Shown piece by piece: positions 6,050-8,053 of a DNA stretch of 8,053 nt (position 1 is the first letter of the stretch; the number at the start of each line of letters is the position of its first letter). Position numbers and translations under genes: made by a program. The stretch lies in contig NZ_CBFIHX010000139.1 of the NCBI RefSeq assembly GCF_965662505.1, positions 1 through 8,053 of the forward strand. Direction: 5' to 3'. The stretch is from Pseudomaricurvus sp965662505. Lineage in GTDB: Bacteria; Pseudomonadota; Gammaproteobacteria; Pseudomonadales; Cellvibrionaceae. The notes beneath the pieces were generated by a model. That model was not told where the DNA came from. It did no database searches and was given only the letters and a program-made list of their open reading frames with translations.

Positions 6050-8053
6050 ATGACGGGGTTTCAACACGCCTGGCAAGCAGCACGACGTCTGGCCACACCG
6101 GCATGTCTGCTGGCACTGACCATTCACCACGCAACCGTTCACGCTGACAACACCACCAAGGCTGATCCCGCCAAAGCCTCCCCCATGGAAACCATGGTGG
6201 TCACCTCCACCAAAGAAGCAAAATCCAAATCAGACCTAGCCGAATCTCTTGATTCTCTGGACGCCAGCGAACTGGAGCTGATCGGCCCAGCACACCCGGC
6301 AGAAGCGCTCAATCGTATCGCCGGGGTGCACATTAACAACCTTGGCGGCGAAGGCCATATGACCGCCATTCGCCAACCCATTACCACCTCCGGCGTGTAT
6401 CTGTTTCTGGAAGATGGCTTGCCTACCCGCCCCACCGGCTTTTTCAATCACAATGGTCTGTACGAAGTGAATGTTTCTCAGGGCAGTCGCCTCGAAGTCA
6501 CCAAGGGACCCGGCTCAGCACTCTACGGCAGCGACGCCATCGGCGGCGTGATCAACTCCGTCACCAAGCCTTCACCCGATCAGCCAGAAGCCGACATCAA
6601 TGTTGAACTGGGAGCCTATGGCTGGAAACGCGCGCTGCTGAGTGGTGGCACCGATGTGGGAGAAGACAGCGGTGTGCGCGTTGACCTCAATGCCACCGAC
6701 AACGAAGGCTACCGGGACGATTCTGAATACACCCGATACTCTTCCACGCTGCGTTTCGACAGCCAGCTCTCACAACACTGGGACATGAAGGCCATTGCCT
6801 CTTACACCGACGTTGACCAAAGCGGCGTATCCGGCCTTGAGGAAGACGACTACAAAAACAACCCGGAGAAAAATGAATTCACCGGTGACATCGGTTACCG
6901 TCAGGTGCAATCACTGAGAATATCGTCAGAGTTTAACTACACCCCCAACGCCGATCAGCTGCTAACCCTGACCCCCTACTATCGTGATAACAGCATGCGA
7001 ATGATGCCCAGCTGGATGGTGACCTACGACCCCAATGTGCGTGATTACGAATTTCAGTCTTACGGCATGCTGGTAAAATTCCGTCAGAGCCTGTTTGACG
7101 GCACGGGCGAAATTATTGTCGGTCTGGATACTGACTACACGCCCTCCACCTACACAGAAGAGGTCATTAGCGTTACCCGGAACGGGGATTTTTACACCGA
7201 CTATCAAACCACCGGCCAACTCAACTATGACTTCGACGCAGAGCAAACCTCGCTGTCGCCCTACGTCCACACAGACTGGCATTTGACCGACGAACTGATT
7301 CTGAGCGCCGGTCTGCGCTACGATCACTTCTCTATCGATTACAAGGACAGCGGCAAGGCCACCAGCAGCTCTCACATTCGTCCCGAGTCACAATCACTGA
7401 GCTTTGAACAATTCAGCCCCAAAGCCGGTTTGGTGTATCAATACAGCGAAAACCACAACGCTTACGTCAATTACCGTCACTCGTTTCGCGCCCCGACCAT
7501 CGGCACCCTGTTCCGTCCGGGTTCGTCGATGGACAGCACCGACCTTCAACCCGTCACCAGCGAGAGCTATGAGATGGGCTTTCGCGGACAGTTTAACGAG
7601 CGACTGGGTTACGAGCTGGCCCTGTACCACATGAGTGTTGAGGACGACATTGTCAGCTACATCGAAGGCAATGACCGCATCAGCACCAATGCCGGTGAAA
7701 CCTCCCACCAGGGTATCGAACTGACACTGACCGGCAGCATCACCGAAGAAGTCAGCTTTAACATCGCCTGGAGCTGGGCCGAACATCAGTACGAAGACTA
7801 CTCTTACGTTTACGGTTACTTTAATCCCAGCCTCGGTCGCTACGTGACCGAAACCCGCAACTACGACGGCTACGACATGGGTAAAGCGCCTAAAACCATG
7901 GGCAACGTGACGCTCGCCTATCGCCCTGACTTTATTCCCAACACTCGCTTTGAGCTGGAATGGGATCATCAGGGCGAGTACTACACCGACGAGACCAACA
8001 CCTCGACTTATCAAGGCCACGACCTGCTGAATCTGCGTGCCAACTACGACATC
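6050..8053 (+). CDS. TonB-dependent outer-membrane receptor (3' end outside window)
   Basis: This is a ligand-gated outer-membrane beta-barrel that imports a scarce substrate using TonB-ExbBD energy. The frame is open for 668 codons from the ATG to the window edge with no stop. A signal peptide with Arg-Arg (12-13) and a hydrophobic core ends in VHA, with likely cleavage after A32. A TonB box-like ETMVVTST lies at 47-54. The plug domain (about 55-173) contains PAEALNRIAGVHI, VYLFLEDGLPTRPTGFFNHN (116-135) and the conserved VTKGPGSALYGSDAIGGVIN (150-169). The rest is alternating aromatic-rich strands of a 22-stranded barrel, including the typical AYVNYRHSFRAPTIGTLF and the late NAGETSHQGIELTLTG segment. 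Roughly the last strands and the terminal aromatic residue are missing. The substrate cannot be read from sequence; an iron chelate is plausible given the possible Fur site. It lies 118 bp after pqiC and is probably a separate transcription unit. Confidence 0.93.
   Translation, partial: MTGFQHAWQAARRLATPACLLALTIHHATVHADNTTKADPAKASPMETMVVTSTKEAKSKSDLAESLDSLDASELELIGPAHPAEALNRIAGVHINNLGGEGHMTAIRQPITTSGVYLFLEDGLPTRPTGFFNHNGLYEVNVSQGSRLEVTKGPGSALYGSDAIGGVINSVTKPSPDQPEADINVELGAYGWKRALLSGGTDVGEDSGVRVDLNATDNEGYRDDSEYTRYSSTLRFDSQLSQHWDMKAIASYTDVDQSGVSGLEEDDYKNNPEKNEFTGDIGYRQVQSLRISSEFNYTPNADQLLTLTPYYRDNSMRMMPSWMVTYDPNVRDYEFQSYGMLVKFRQSLFDGTGEIIVGLDTDYTPSTYTEEVISVTRNGDFYTDYQTTGQLNYDFDAEQTSLSPYVHTDWHLTDELILSAGLRYDHFSIDYKDSGKATSSSHIRPESQSLSFEQFSPKAGLVYQYSENHNAYVNYRHSFRAPTIGTLFRPGSSMDSTDLQPVTSESYEMGFRGQFNERLGYELALYHMSVEDDIVSYIEGNDRISTNAGETSHQGIELTLTGSITEEVSFNIAWSWAEHQYEDYSYVYGYFNPSLGRYVTETRNYDGYDMGKAPKTMGNVTLAYRPDFIPNTRFELEWDHQGEYYTDETNTSTYQGHDLLNLRANYDI

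Noticed and set aside
7394..8020. Long minus-strand open frame (208 codons) opposite the TonB-dependent receptor
   Set aside because: It lies entirely antisense to a receptor frame with clear family motifs, has no recognisable domain, and its Val/Ala/Gly-rich composition is typical of the complement of a GC-biased gene.

Overview
This window looks like ordinary chromosomal DNA from a moderately GC-rich gammaproteobacterium, probably a marine or soil relative of Pseudomonas, Marinobacter or Cellvibrio. I infer this from a four-cysteine Fe-S DinG helicase, a YqcC-family protein, a complete pqi operon and an outer-membrane TonB-dependent receptor; the genus cannot be fixed from the sequence. All genes are on the + strand. 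I see no tRNA, rRNA, CRISPR array, insertion sequence, integrase or phage gene.

Layout. Positions 1-1904 hold the 3' part of dinG, an ATP-dependent DNA helicase whose Walker A region lies upstream of the window. A 75-bp gap made largely of a degenerate 15-bp tandem repeat leads to a small YqcC (DUF446) gene at 1980-2297. After a short gap with a possible promoter comes a four-gene operon, about 2365/2422 to 5931: pqiA split into two genes, then pqiB, then pqiC. All three junctions are 4-bp ATGA overlaps. The end of pqiC runs into a 23-bp tandem repeat that carries its stop codon. A 118-bp intergenic region then has a possible promoter with a partial Fur-box match and a strong ribosome binding site. 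It leads into a TonB-dependent receptor at 6050 that is still open at the window end.

How the genes work together. The pqi genes encode an envelope-spanning lipid transport system: two PqiA membrane halves in the inner membrane, PqiB as an inner-membrane-anchored MCE tunnel across the periplasm, and PqiC as an outer-membrane lipoprotein. The TonB-dependent receptor is a separate, probably iron-responsive, uptake unit. DinG and YqcC are not visibly linked to the pqi system.

Nothing here is clearly an undescribed system. The most noteworthy points are the split pqiA with fully overlapping operon junctions, and three independent short tandem duplications (15, 21 and 23 bp), each at or just after the 3' end of a gene.
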